Source: Acholoe squamosa (lineage: Eukaryota > Annelida > Polychaeta > Phyllodocida > Polynoidae). Taken from it: a DNA stretch of 64,000 bases. Under the pieces are notes generated by a model, which did not search any database, was not told the DNA's origin, and worked only from the letters and a program-made list of their open reading frames with translations. Positions 24,001 to 37,030 of this stretch are shown one piece after another (position 1 is the stretch's first letter; each line of letters opens with the position of its first letter). The position numbers were made by a program, and so were the translations under genes. Location of the stretch: contig OX439040.1 of the NCBI GenBank assembly GCA_949317995.1, positions 25,291,830 through 25,355,829 on the forward strand, given 5' to 3'.

Positions 24001-27000
24001 GTAGACCTGTGTCTGTAAGTGGTCTCCTCTTGTAACATCATCTTGTCACTCTCTACAATAGATTTATAAGATAGGCCAGCTTGGGTAGGCAACTCAATGT
24101 TTCTCAAGATGATGTTATAGCATATAAAAGGCATAATTTATGGCACTTTCAATCACGCCCTTAAACTCGTTACCGGTATCATATGTAATTAATATACTCC
24201 ATAGTGCCTAATTGTAACACTATGAACTACCTACCCCTCCACAACAAGGGAAACAGAAGGCATTAATGCATAGCGTGAGTGCATCATTTAACAAATAAAA
24301 ATGAATGTCGGGGTATCAATCAGACCTAGAGAATTTAGTATAAAAGATTCAGTATGTATGAATTCAAATTTCAACATATCTCCTTGACATGTGGAGTATC
24401 ATTCTGACACTTCCTGTGCCTGCAGATATATAAAGATGCATGGTGCTCTATGTGTGGTGGCACAAGTAACAGTTATCATAACCAGAGTAGAAACAACCCC
24501 AGCAAATAACTCTACATAAATGCCTTTGCTGAGACAATCACCACGTCTACGTGAAATTGGCCTTTTCCTGTGATTGGAGAAGATGCCCATTTGTGACTGC
24601 ATCTGAGAATTGCTCAATCAAACTGAAGCTTCCCAATTTACATGGAAATAAGAAACTGACGGGTAGGAGGATGAAGAAGACCTTCTGAATAGTTCGTAGA
24701 AAGATATATTGAGATGCAGTAGAAAGGGAATGTGTAGGATTTAATATTGAGATACAGATTATAAAAACGGCAGTCACTATTTATAACTGTGATAATCAAT
24801 TAGTAATGCACAGCCTCCTTGTTATACAGAATAGATCAAATGAACATCCCTCGCAGAATGCTATGCGATGGGTGCCAATTTTTTTTTTCTTTTCTATCGT
24901 AATCAAAGAAAATAGAAAAAGGAAAAGAAACTTCAATTTTACAATGAGTGATTTCAAAATGCAATTAGCAAAATTCAGGAATGAAAAAGAAGTGGGCACG
25001 AAATCTTCAATGTTTATTGTCATAGACCTTTTATATTCTGTCCTGTGTGTCACTAATCAACGTCCATAAAAGATGACATTCTGTGATAGTCTATGTCTGA
25101 GTGCCTACTTTACTACCACCAGCTGACATTAGTATGGGAACAGGACCGTGCACAATCAACTTTTATTATGAATGCCACACTGTTATGATACAAGAATTCG
25201 CGTTTACTACCTAAGTACCAGTATTGTAATAGAACTGCTCTATTACGTTCTTACCATCCAATTACAAAATGTTACCATACAAAACGATGTGCAGCCATGG
25301 TAGAAATGGTGTCCAGTTATCAGTAAGTATTACATAGAACTTGATGCCAAAATAATGCAATGTGTCATCAGATTTCATGGTACAAGCTCTAGGCTAGAGA
25401 GAAACAGAGAGGGGTGAGGAACAGCCAGATAGAAAAAGACATGTGTATAGTAAAAGTCTGATGCAGGTAGAGGGAAGGTGACTGTATGGGCGGGGGGAGA
25501 CCTATGGACCATTCACGTGTATAGGTAAATATATGTATCTATACCAGCACTTGGAGTGCCTATGGCTGAATTATTGTCCCCCTGAGGTCCCCCCATGCTT
25601 ACCCCTTCCCTATAGAGTCTGTGGTCTGTGTGTATACATACATGCAGTCCCAGCAGTAAGAGCAGTGCCAGCAGCTGGAGTCAACCAAATCTTAGGAGAA
25701 GGAGCCTTAGGCCAAGACGTGTTACAGGCTCAATATGCTATACTCACATCGATCCCTGATCATGTGCTCCTGACTTCCTGCCTGTTCTTATATATAGGAG
25801 TGTCAATATGATAAATACGTCTATATTGAAGTGAATAGTTGCCTTCTCATTCATATTTCTATTTTAGAACAAGGACCAGAACACTACCCTAGTATATATA
25901 GAAGATTACAGAAATATACACGCATTAGCTGTTACAATTACCTTTAGAAATCTTACATAGACTTTTCTAACCTCCTTAGTTATTTGAAAACATATATTTC
26001 CATGAAAAAGCACAGGCCTTACCAAGTCTACCCCCCCCTCCCCGACCATGCACTGCCATCACTCCCCACCACCAGAAGCAGGGCCGTGGAGGAGGCGGCA
26101 GAGGCGGGACCAGCAGCATCTCGGTCAGCTGTTGTTGTATAGGCCTACTGGAAGAAGTGGGTGCCAGGAGAGAGTCCCACCATGCTGCTATAGGTATGGG
26201 AGACACAGGAGGCTCATAGAGCAAAGGCAGCCTCAGCCTGCATCCATCCACTGGACAGTGGCCTGTATACAATCATGGAGGGAGGATTCTTGGACACCTT
26301 GAACATCAAGGTTCTTGTCTCTCCACTGCTCTGCTCCCTATATTCTGTGTCACATAACAGTGTTCACCGGCACATGTATAGGTAGGATTCAACAGGGGGT
26401 CATTCTATCACTAGATCGGCTCATATTCTACTCTGAATGACTGGTATTGTTATCCATTTATTATCCTACAGAATCTCCTTGTGAGAACGAGGCACAGATC
26501 TAAAGACTAACCCTATTTAAAGAATTGTTGAATAGACATACACTGAGGAGCATCAATAACGCTGTAGGCTTGGACTCTAGGCCCTTGCCCGATGCCTTCC
26601 CCAAGAGACATCTCACCACATAGCAATACCATGGAGGATGATTCTAGTTAGGATAGCTGCTTCCTATATAGGAAAATCCCCAGCCTTTTCACTTCTAAGG
26701 TCACAGCTAGAAGGCCACCTCTAATCCTATGTGGATTGTGGAAGACCTAAAGAGCAGGTATTTTCTTGCTTGGCCCTTACGTTTCCCTTTGAATTGATCA
26801 GTCTAAGAAGATTCCCATTGCCCCAGCCCCGGCCAGTACCTATTTAGTAACAATCTCACACTGGCCTGTTTAATAGGTCACTGGGGTTTGCCCACGTGAG
26901 GAGTTTTCTTAAGTGCATAGTTCTAAGGCGAGGGAAGATATTTCCTCTTATGAGGGGTCTTATCTCTTCATGAGCACATTGACTCTCAGTACGCCGTACA

Positions 27001-27403
27001 CCTGACTCAGAGGACCGATTGTAGACTACTTAGTCTGCAATGATAACCAAGGGTGCACTCCTCCCTCCACATTCTTAGTATCATAAAGACCATTATGGAT
27101 GTGTGAGTGGTAAATAGATGCTCTAATTTGCCATTACTGCCTAAGCAGCGGGATACAATAGTAGCTTACAACACAGAGAGAATTCCTTATCCTCTCATAT
27201 AGACCCCATGGAGACCACACTGGAGCAGACATGGAGAACACCTGCTAATTACACATCACAAGACAAGCTACCACACAATAAGCTCTCAATAGAGGATCAC
27301 ATCATAATGAGGTTTACTTCTTATTGCCCATATCTGGCATGATTGCGCCCTCATCCTCCAATTAGATTGGCTTTCACACCTTGTTCTATGTTATATTTTC
27401 CTA
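21071..27403. other. Repeat-poor non-coding stretch
   Basis: No transposon, tandem array or confident exon was seen. Short open frames, such as an Arg-rich one on the minus strand at 22002-22256, lack splice or domain support. It may be intergenic or intronic DNA with regulatory content, but the sequence alone does not show this. Confidence 0.4.
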
Positions 27404-27550
27404 CAGCAGAACATGAACACTTCACGCAGGAGGACGACCCTGCCAAGTCCCTGGACCTTGACTTGCTTGCATCTGTACCCTGTCAGCAGCTGCTACTCCA
27501 TTCAATATGTGTTTGCTTGTGGAACGCCTTAATGCATAAATTAGTCCAAG
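27404..27550 (+). CDS. Weak candidate internal exon, product unknown
   Basis: A pyrimidine-rich stretch ending TTTTCCTACAG precedes a frame reading EHEHFTQEDDPAKSLDLDLL, an acidic, non-repetitive peptide unlike the surrounding translations. A possible donor, CCAAG followed by GTATAG, lies at ~27550; an earlier GT at ~27474 is also possible. No domain or homologue is recognised. Only acceptor strength and peptide composition support it, so it may be chance. Confidence 0.2.
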
Positions 27551-30500
27551 GTATAGACTTATGTGCTATGACTTGGTAATAATCTATATCAAGGTCCTAA
27601 TCATGGGTCAGGCATGGTTTATGCCTCATTGTCCAAGCTTAGCATTACTAGGCCAGGAGGTAGGCCTCCATGCTGAATCTGGCATATATAGGTCTGCAGC
27701 ACTCCTTCAGCAGCAGCAGCAGTAGAAGAAAGAGGCACAGTGAGGCGTGCCTTTGAGTTAAGGCCTGCTCATCTAGGCTGTAACAAGATAGTTTATGCTC
27801 CTGGGTGCAAGCTGCAGTTCAGGAACATTAATTGGACATCCTACACATCGTGTGTGACATGCAGCTGTCCTATGGACTTTGAGTGACCTTCAATACATAC
27901 AGCAGTTTGAAACCTACAGGTCTATGCCAGAGAACTCATTTATAGCACTGCTTCATGCTGTGCTACAGTTTAGTTCTAAAAGAGGCTGTTGTTAACCTAA
28001 CCACATGGCGCTTTCTCACCTTCACCACTACAACCTGCATCCATAAACCACACTCGCACCGATAACCACCAGAGGCTGTTGTCTATGGCCATTGGGGCTT
28101 TCACTATACGTCCAAATACCTATCGACAGTCAGAAGGACCATCCTGTCATAAAAAAAGTGGATGAGAGAAAATTAGTGAGCACGGGGAGATCAGTAGATA
28201 AGACAGGAGAACAGGCAGAAGAAAGTGATAGAGGTAAGGACGCACAGAGAGTAGAGGGAGTGAGTAGGGAGGATGGAGGATAGTAGCAGTGATGAGAGTG
28301 TGACGGTGTAAAGGAGGAGACACAGAGGTGAGATGAGGTGAGGCAGTGACACAAGTGTTGGTGGTGAATGTGAAGGCCCCATACAGCAGCAGCCGCTTCC
28401 TCGTGTTGTCGTCTGCAGCAGCGTCCCACCAGCGTCCGTCAGTCCCTTCAGTCGGCCGCCTCCTGCGTCTCACTGCGAGTGTCGTCTGCTCCAGCGTCTA
28501 CAACTCCAGCGTCCCATTTCCTGTCAGTCTAGAGCATGCATCGCACAGGCAACACATCCATATTCAATTCTCCATGCTGTAAAACACATGCACTGGATGT
28601 CGTGGGATCCATATTTCTCATTACCTCAATTAGAGATTTAACTCGGTGATTGACCACTGGATACTCAACCTTTTGCCACCACAAATGAGGCAAATAATGG
28701 GTTTACTCGGGGACATGGACATGCACTATAATGCAAGATGCTATCCTGTTTTGCTGGTAGCAACTAGGGTGATGAGAACGTGAAGGGTGTGATGCATAGC
28801 CCCTGGAGAGATCTGCAGACGACATTGCAGCCTACGGGACCCAGTCTACCTGCTGCAGCTGCAATGACCACTTCACCGGGTTGATTTATGTCTCCATACT
28901 CTGGAGGGAGAATGGGCCTACAGACCCAGTGATGAGGCACCGTTAGTGATTAATGGGTCTGGATTCAGACCACTCAGAATCCGCAATTCAGTCAGCAGAT
29001 GACATTTTACAACCTAGACTCAATGTCTGGCTTTTACTATACAAAAAAAAGGCAAAGTCCAATGTTTAAAGCGCGTATTGCTATCAAATACTTTCTGCGA
29101 CTGACATATCTTGCCAGTTACTTTGACAAAAAAAAGGGGACAGAAAGGCCAAGTATCTTACTGCCAAAGCACACAGAAGTTTAGGGAAGGTTGTTCCTTT
29201 TCTGCACAAATCATGTTTTGGAGCCACGATTGATGAAGGCTTTACTCCGTCAGCCAGACGACATGACTATTTACCTTGTATAGAGGGGTGTTGTTGCTGC
29301 TGTAACCCGGCAGTGTCCAACAGTAAAACCCTCACCACAGAACCACTGGGATGTGTTGCAGCATGTTATTAACAAAATAGAAAATAAGGGGGAACTGACC
29401 ATCATTGACCACTTTTTTTTTCATATTGAGAGAAGTTATATAAAGACACTTGAACTATTCTGTCAACAACAATGGTGGTTCACCAGTAATCTGTGAATAA
29501 GCACAAGGAGAATTATTGGAAAGGATACTCTTAGAAATACTTAATATTGTGTAACATACCCCTGGAGGGGTTTGGGGTAGGGTGAGATAACCTGAGGATT
29601 ACCTTGCTGCCAGGATCTTGGATCATCCTTGGTGCACCTGCCAATTGCATCAATACGGATTACCTGCCATCCAATTGCTATAGTTCACCTCTTAGCTGTT
29701 GGCCTGACCGTTGTATGCTACCCATGCTGTGCTGGTGTGTATGTGTGATAGAATCTGCCTTGTATCCTCTAGATCTCTGGGCACAGCCTGAGGCTAACTA
29801 AGCAGTAGATACGAACAAACAGTCGCAGCAAAAGCCCAAGCCACTCAGAAAATAGGCCAGGTCCGACCATTGTCAAAATGATTTATTCTTTCAAATCCTT
29901 CATAGAATACACATCAAGTGTAAAACAAGATGTTTGTCACCCTGTTTGCTCCAACCGATCCAAACAACTATTGGGACCTCATCAATGTGTCAGAAATAGG
30001 CTTTACCTCTCTCATTGATTCTGGCAGCAGACCAAAGATAGCCTCCACCCCTGTTGCTGATTTCTTCTGCCCCTTTTCTCACCCCGATCACCTTGGCCTC
30101 ATCCCACCCTCTCAGCAGGTGATGCTGTACTGCAGACAGGGTGTCTGTCTGACTGCCAGCTGCTGGAGTGACTGTCTTAATTAGTGCATTAATAATGTAA
30201 CAAGTTTCTCCGTGGGTCTGTGTGTACTTACGTGATCACATCCTCTCACTCATCAATTACCCACAGGTAGAAGGCAGGGATGTTCACACGACTTAATGCC
30301 AGATTGAGAATGCCTTGAATTTACAAACAGGTGTGTTTTATGTAACGCTAATTATAAGGTCAATGTTTACATATGATTTTAAATGCTCAAACAGTGATTT
30401 GAATATCTTAGAATCACACGGGGAAGTGCAATTAAATTGTATTATTAGACAGTCATGGATGCCAAATTGGAGAAGGAGAACTTATTATAGATAAGTGCAT

Positions 30501-31179
30501 ATTTCTGAAAATCAGGTTGATGACTGTAGGTGCTAAATGAGCCGTGTCTATATTTCACCTGAAAGTTTCTAGTTATTGGGAGCTGCAATGACAAAGCTAC
30601 TACCAGAGCTTTAAATTTCAGCGTTGGACCTAAGCCCCCGATGCTAAGCTTTATAGCTGATCCGAAGATTGGGTAAGCCAAATGGATTTATGAGCTTAGG
30701 ACATAATTCATCAAAGTGAACACGCACGTGTACTGGGGTTAACAAGCTGGCCTAAAGGCAGGCCTCAACAGTGCCTGAATATGCATAATGCATTTAGCCT
30801 TATTTAGAGCCTTGGGTTTAGACTCAGTATAGTAAGCTGAAAGTACTGAAACTAGAATTCTACAGTCACCCGTATGACCGTGTGCCTGCTGAGATATGCG
30901 ATCATTGGATACCCGGTACACTTAAATAGTTATTGCATGAAGAATACTCAATGTGGCCTGGCTGAGGTAGTAAACTGGATAGGTCTCATCAACCCACTGT
31001 TCAATGAACACAGGAACCAGGAGTTCACTCATGTCGATTCAGAAAATTGAGAAACTAAACATTCGTAGCCATACCCTATCATATCGATACTAAACAGGCT
31101 AAGTGTATTATCAATACCCCTGATAATTCTAAGAACTCTTAAATCGAGCTTGGAAATGAAACTATCCCCTTCCTTGGAC
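27551..31179. other. Repeat-poor non-coding stretch with a CpG-bearing patch
   Basis: No gene supported. About 28370-28545 is GC- and CpG-richer than its surroundings (repeated CAGCGTC and CGTCTGC strings) and could be a promoter or 5' UTR of an unseen transcript. The purine-rich tract 28140-28330 produces open frames on the minus strand that look incidental. Confidence 0.4.
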
Positions 31180-31289
31180 GTCGTCCCTTGCCACCAAGCC
31201 GCCCTCTCCACTGGTTCTACCATCATTGACGTCACGTCACAGGCAGGAGCCATTTAAACTACACGTGACGTATTTACGTAACATTGGAC
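31180..31289 (+). promoter_or_regulatory. CpG-rich putative promoter / 5' UTR with CRE-like sites
   Basis: The palindromic CRE TGACGTCA lies at 31227-31234, directly followed by CGTCAC, with ACACGTGACG and TACGTAACA further down. This is just upstream of an ATG that opens a CpG-rich frame. CRE and E-box-like sites near a CpG-rich first exon fit a Pol II promoter; the start site is not visible. Confidence 0.5.
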
Positions 31290-31425
31290 ATGATGGAGAC
31301 GCTACGTCGCGCGGCGTCGTGGACCCACAAACGACGTATGTCGCGACGTGGGGCTCGACGCCGTGCTAAGAGCACGAGCGAGGAGGGCGACGATGGCAAG
31401 CACAAAGACGGACCCCCTACCCCAC
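31290..31425 (+). CDS. Candidate first coding exon, product unrecognised
   Basis: ATGATGGAG at 31290 opens a frame of 45 codons plus one base, ending at a consensus donor (CCAC followed by GTAAGT at 31426). The peptide starts MMETLRRAASWTHKRRMSRR, is strongly basic for about 28 residues, then turns acidic and polar (STSEEGDDGKHKDGPPTP). The segment is CpG-dense, rich in CGT and CGC arginine codons, and sits in otherwise CpG-poor DNA, so it looks like a host first exon rather than a transposon. The basic stretch could be a nuclear or membrane-binding tail; that is inference. No following exon is confidently identified, so a long first intron is implied. Confidence 0.5.
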
Positions 31426-32512
31426 GTAAGTCACTTTTATCTCAAGTTTCAGAAAAAGTTTCATATGTTACGTACATGTACCCTTTTTGATTGATCATTT
31501 TGTGTCCCTGGGCTGCTCCTCTACCGTTCCTCTAGTATTGATGTTCAAATAGTTATGAATGGATCTAATTTCATGGGGTTTGAATTATTCCAGAATTAAA
31601 GATTGTGACTTGAATTTATGACTATCCGACCATTACCCTGTGCCAGTGGCTTTATTAAGATCATAAAAGCCTAGACCAGGAGTTGGAAAGCTATATTCAT
31701 TTCATGTTGTGAACGACAGTTCCTATAGTAAAGGATAGACAAGGCTTTTCCCCATCAGGGCGGGCAGAAACTGAATCACATTCTCCATAGCCCCCTTCTC
31801 CACCATCGATATAGCCTCGTACCCCATAACTAAAGGTGAATTTTGAGGGCTCTTTTACCTAGGATACATAAAAAAAATACAGAGATCCACTCAAATTTCT
31901 ATGAACTAAAGGTTTCTTTACTTAATAGCCAGCAATTGAGGGAATCCATGATGCTCCACCTCATAGAATCCTGCTGTGAGGATATATCATCAAGAAACAC
32001 TCAGTTTAGAGTAACTCTCATGAACCTCCGTCTATATTGTATTATCACCAGCAGCGAGGCAGGTCTGTCCAGATCCCTATACAAAGCTAAGTGTATTACA
32101 TATAGTTGTAGTCTCTCCATACCCCATGTACATCAGCAGGCTGTAACACCCCTAATTAGTGCTGTGTAGGTACCTAATGAAGGCTATTGATCTCCTTATT
32201 AGGACTATTGTCTAAGGTAGGGGATAGACACTGGTGCTCACAAGGGGGCTTTAGGTCAGTGGGTTTACAAAGAGGGTGAGAATTAGATAATATATGTGAG
32301 AGCTCTGATAAATAATGGAGAATTTGTTTTTCAAATTGCCACACTGTTTTGGAACATTCAGGATTAATACATATATCCCAGTCCTAAACTCACTGACTAA
32401 TTCAAAGACCTCTGGCTGTCTTAGGGCATTCCCTATCCTGTTTTACCACAATACAGGGTCAAGGGATTATTGAGGAAATTTTAGAGAAAAATATCTCCTA
32501 GATAATTCTGCT
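31426..32512. other. No recognisable gene (possible intron)
   Basis: If the preceding exon is real, this is its first intron. An open frame at 31843-32169 has no recognisable features. Confidence 0.4.
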
Positions 32513-32576
32513 TCTATAAGGCGCACCAGGGGTGCATCCTCGTGTATAAGATGCGCCTTATACGCGAGGTATTACG
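32513..32576. repeat. TATAAGGCGCACC hairpin repeat fragment
   Basis: TATAAGGCGCACC is followed by CCTCGTGTATAAG, a short loop, then CTTATACGCGAGG, giving overlapping inverted repeats. It looks like the terminus of a decayed DNA transposon or MITE. No partner terminus was found. Confidence 0.5.
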
Positions 32577-33719
32577 GTAACTTGTAATGACGGTTCATAA
32601 ATAATTCCCTCTGTGTGCTTGTAGCAGACACTGGACACTGCTCGAGTATAGGGATATATATATAGTTGTCCCTTGAGCACTCAGTTCCCTGCCTTAATAC
32701 GAGAGCAGGTATGTTAGACAAGTCCCCTACATGCCTCTTCCATCAAATTTAGTCACATGTGGCAGATTTGACAATTAGGAACCTTCAGAAACCACCAGGA
32801 ACCTTGCTTCAACATGTCTGGTTTTGCGAGTTTAACAATGTAGTGAACAGAATCAAACTCGACATTGTGCAGTTTCGAAGGCTGTTAAAAAAGCATAGAC
32901 ACACATTTATTCTTTTGCATGGCCTTTACCGCAGCAACATTCAGGTTTTCCGCTATGCCCTTATTTAAAGGGGTAAATCACGACGCAGAGCTCATTCTAT
33001 ACATTCTCATACTGCTTGTTGGAAAAACCTATTCCCCAACCCCACATCTACTCGGTGTCTACCGTTAAATTTCCCCTCCCTAATGGAAGTCGACTCACTG
33101 GTTTACTCGGGTAGATTGGGCGGGCCTAGGGAAGGTTTCCTCAGGGCTTTTCTCAGAGTCTGTCTGATTAAGGACCTTTCACACACAATGAATCTGTGCT
33201 GTCCAGGGGGTGCCTCCTCACTGTCCTTGCTGATGGCTGTGGTGGTAAAGGTTCAAGAGGGAAGCACCTTGTATATTTGCTATGCACATTTGTGTGGCAG
33301 GGAAATGCTGAAGGAGGAAATACCCATTTTACAATGAAAAATCAATGAACATGAAAGATGGACGATAACAACCACAATGGCGTTCGTTTTGGGGGAACGA
33401 TAATTTTTTTCTCGATGCCAAGACTGAATTTCCAATTTCAATATTTTCATATAGACATCGGGGCGTCAACTGCTCACAAAGACCATTAGCATTTTGCATC
33501 TATACCAGAATATAAAGAGGTGAACGATGTGAACGGTTCAGTAAGATCTATCTTGCATGATATTGAATGGTTATCAATGATTCACAACATAGTATCACAA
33601 CAATAAAGAGTCCTGGTTAACGGATGCAGGATATTAAGAGTAATGTTGGGGCTAGCGGGCACTGCATTCCTTGTATGGTAGGATATCAAAACGAGTTTTT
33701 ATTACATGATTAATCAATA
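32577..33719. other. No recognisable gene
   Basis: Non-coding; nothing recognisable. Confidence 0.45.
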
Positions 33720-34329
33720 AATAATAAATAAATAACTATAGAATATCAATATAATATTGATAAAAACAAAATCTTGGGAGGGCAGGACCGGGACTCGACA
33801 TGCTACTGACTGCTCCATATCTTCTGTGAAGTCAAAGAGGTGGATCAGGCCGGGACACGAACACCTGTACCTGGGGTTTGCAGCACTACTCGCTGACCAC
33901 TATACTATCAGTACACACACCTGGCTACTGGGAGACGTTGGTATGGTCTGAACTCGTCCAGCAGTTGTCGTGGTTATGGATATTTTCACACTTTTAATGT
34001 ATACTAGTTATATGTGAGTGACCTCCCCGGGCTTTGTATCATATCAATGACTTATAGAGACCTGGTTCTAACCAACCATTTCTCGTCAGTCCCTGTGGGG
34101 CAATGCATAGTGAGCTGGATTTGGGATCAGGAGAGTGCAGGTTCGACCCCTACCTCTGGCAATGAAAATTTCGTAGGTTTTAACATGTAACATATGACAT
34201 GAAAGGACATATAAGGAGTGATATCAGCACTCCTTACAGACATGCATCATAACATGCAATATCGGCAGGTATCAGAACGGGAATATCCTGAAAAGCACCC
34301 AAAATCACAGAAGTCGTGTAATAACAGTA
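33720..34329 (+). repeat. Composite dispersed repeat with two divergent tRNA-like heads, copy 2
   Basis: Better-preserved copy of 1661-2340. On the minus strand, about 33845-33917 reads as a tRNA-Asp-like head: GATAGTATAGTGGTCAG near its 5' end and GTTCGTGTCCCGG as T-arm. On the plus strand, about 34088-34165 reads as a tRNA-Arg-like head (CCTGTGGGGCAATGCATAG, then GGTTCGACCCC). The 3' end ACAGAAGTCGTGTAATAA matches copy 1. Confidence 0.75.
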
Positions 34330-34966
34330 AATAAAAAGACACTGTAGATGAAAATGTAGTGCGATGGCTTCACTTCCGTCTAGATATCTCCCTGCGGTAT
34401 CCAGTAATGGAGTCTAGCGCCCCCCCATGTGCAAAAGTTAGCGGGAAGTGAGCTTGTATTAATGACAAATTAATTCCGGTTAATCCCCCTGCCTCATAGG
34501 ATCACAGACATAACCTTATTAGGGAAAACCTGTGAAACCCTTGGAAAACTCTTGGGGAAGTGAAAATTAACAGGGTTGGAGGCTGCATCATTTGTCAAAC
34601 ATGATCGGCCAAAGGGTCGGTATACATTACCGCATGGCGTTCAAACTTTCTTTTGGTTGCATTTGTTTATGTTCCTTTATCACTTTTGTACATTCTTTGT
34701 CCTTTTATGTGACTTTTTCTAAAATGGGAGAAATTTGAGTGTCCTTGATTTATTCACAGTTGTCCACATTGCATTCAACACCAGATCTGTCACTTCATGA
34801 TGTTCTGCTGACATATGCAGTTCGGACTTCTGGCACTGTCACGTTTTCTTTCAATATACAGTGTGATACTTGACTAGGCTTTCCAATTATAAAGCCTCTT
34901 CGCTTTCCACTTCTAAGCCTCTTTCTTTCCTGGCCTAATAGTTATACTATTATTTATCTTTTCCCT
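34330..34966. other. No recognisable gene
   Basis: Non-coding; nothing recognisable. Confidence 0.5.
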
Positions 34967-35179
34967 CTCATGTCGAGCGCTGGCTTTCCTAGCCAACTTA
35001 AAAGGGTCTATATCTCCTCCTTCCTATCCCCTCAAAATGTGTGTGGTGCACATTATACGTGGGCACCGACACATTCCTCTGTGAAATTCTGTAATGTAGT
35101 TCTTGCCATGAATATGACCTTAGCTGTCGCAATGGCGTTAAACATCTATTACTCACTACTCACTCACTCATGTCGAGCG
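34967..35179 (+). mobile_element. SINE family S, copy B, with target-site duplication
   Basis: The body 34980-35166 begins CTGGCTTTCCTAGCCAACTT and ends GGCGTTAAACATCTATTACT plus an ACTC tail. It is flanked by the perfect 13-bp direct repeat CTCATGTCGAGCG (34967-34979 and 35167-35179). Full-length compared with copies C and D. Confidence 0.93.
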
Positions 35180-36704
35180 AGAGACAGCAACATGGCAGAT
35201 ACAGGTAAATTAGCATCATCTTCTCACTCTCAGTGCGTGAGAGAGAAAATGACGCTAATAAACCATCTCTGTTCAATGGTCTTTCTTCATACCAGCAAAC
35301 ATTCCTCAGAAAAAAAAACAAAAAAAAAACAGAATACAACAAAAACAACCAGTTCCTTATTCGTTTGGTTCACTCTTTTTCATCATGGGGGATTTACTTA
35401 TGAATTGTAGGGGAAAGTGAAGGTTCAACTTCAAAATATAGAATTCCAGTGGGATAACTGATCAGTTCACGGCCAATTCACCCAATCTCCGTGTCCACAG
35501 CCCAAATGATCCACGTGCATGCGATTCTTCTACATCGTTCTCCACAACTCGGCCTGGCCTTATATTCATCCACAATGTGGTCTAAGTCCATCATTATGTC
35601 CTAATGGCACACCCTGTAGCCCACAGTCACCTCCATCTGGCCCTAATAATGACCTTAAAGTCCCCTTTTGTGACCTTGCCGTGATCAAGTTGTAACCTTG
35701 GTTGTGACCTTGGTGGGTGGAAGGTCTTGTTTGCGTTGTCCAGTGCGACCTGTCGTGTTATGATTTAGACTGTTATGGTGTGTGTTGGCACCCGTTATGA
35801 TATATAGTGTATTATCACATGTGGACTGGTGTGGACTGTTTAGCTGGAGGATGGCTATAGGAAGGTAGTGGTAGACGCAGTACTTAGACCAGCTCCGCCT
35901 ACATTTGTAGTATAAAACTTTGTACATGTTCAGCATTTCTATCACAAATATTGTTCATGAAACATCTAAATATCGATTTTTGCAGTAAACCAATGTTTCC
36001 AACGTTGAAAAGCAACTTTATTGTTGGCGATTCCTCATGATCATAGTGGCTCTAGTTAACATGGAATTTTGATATCACTAGTACTTGATAGCCCCTCCCC
36101 CTCATAAGTGATATGATAAAATAGTGTACAGACAAAGTAGTTCGGTGATAACCAACAGTTTGTTGATGCTGAATGAATTGGAGATCTGATGTAAATGTCT
36201 GGGGCTAACTATGAGCCTGGTGGGGACAATGACCTCAGGTGCTCTAATTACTGACATCTATTTACACCGCAGGATAGTTGAATGGTGGTGGACTCCCAAA
36301 AGGTGCTCCTCTTTTAATCATCCAATATTGTAATGGAGCAGTAGGCATAGATCAACCTAGAATTAGACATTTAGCCGTCTGGGTAACATGAATCAAATCG
36401 AAACTGGGTCAGTATTAAACTATTTGGCATTGTGGTTTGTGTTTCACTGTGCCTACATTTAATGTTGGCAGGACCATGAGGAAGGTAGTAAGTAGTATAT
36501 AGCTACAATTGTGAATGAGAAACATCCCAACAAATACAAATAGTATATACGCTATATGTTATGCTGTTCATTGTCGATTAAAAATATGATCAGATTCGGT
36601 GATAAGATCGGGGGCTGTAGTGCTTTATGTGACGCCGAAACAATCGTTTAGTGGGTATCATGGAAAATTTCAACAACTTACCAGAGGTGCATTGATTTGT
36701 TATT
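35180..36704. other. No recognisable gene
   Basis: Non-coding. A TGACCTT-rich patch lies at 35650-35720; nothing else stands out. Confidence 0.5.
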
Positions 36705-37030
36705 TATTTTATGTGAATAAATTCTTCCCGTAGAGATAGCATTGCGCGGCCGTTCCGCACACCCCCAGTGGCGTAACGTGTGCCGATCCACCACAGCTGC
36801 CGATCCACCACTGCAGCCTTGTTCTGGGTGCATGTAAACATTCAAAATGGCGGACCGGTGCTTTTACGGGGAACTACGGTGCTGGATTTTGATAATTTTT
36901 CCTTATTTAAACCTCTAAAAACATAAAATAAATATAGAACTAAACTCCCATGGTGTCCTCGGTGGCTGATCCACCCCTCGTGGTGGATCGGCCACCTCGT
37001 ACACCACGGTCGTTTAGTTCTATCTATGTC
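36705..37030 (+). repeat. Hairpin-ended dispersed repeat, copy 1
   Basis: Homologous in reverse orientation to 54545-54863. One end is a long hairpin (about 36937-37024): AGAACTAAAC opposite GTTTAGTTCT at the base and GGTGGCTGATCCACC opposite GGTGGATCGGCCACC near the tip. The body holds further CCGATCCACC motifs (near 36783 and 36800) and a GCATGTAAACATTCAAAATG block. No reading frame is shared by the two copies, so this is a structured non-autonomous element of unknown type. Confidence 0.8.

Noticed and set aside
26048-26302. Arg/His-rich frame overlapping a Pro/Gly-rich minus-strand frame
   Set aside because: Two overlapping frames in one GC-rich patch with no splice or domain support for either.
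28130-28473. Ser/His/Leu-rich minus-strand frames near 28.1-28.5 kb
   Set aside because: Produced by a purine-rich tract read on the opposite strand; no splice signals or domain.
30964-30986. TGAGGTAGTA string resembling the let-7 5' end
   Set aside because: Only the first ten bases match, and no complementary arm lies within ~80 bases on either side, so no precursor hairpin exists.
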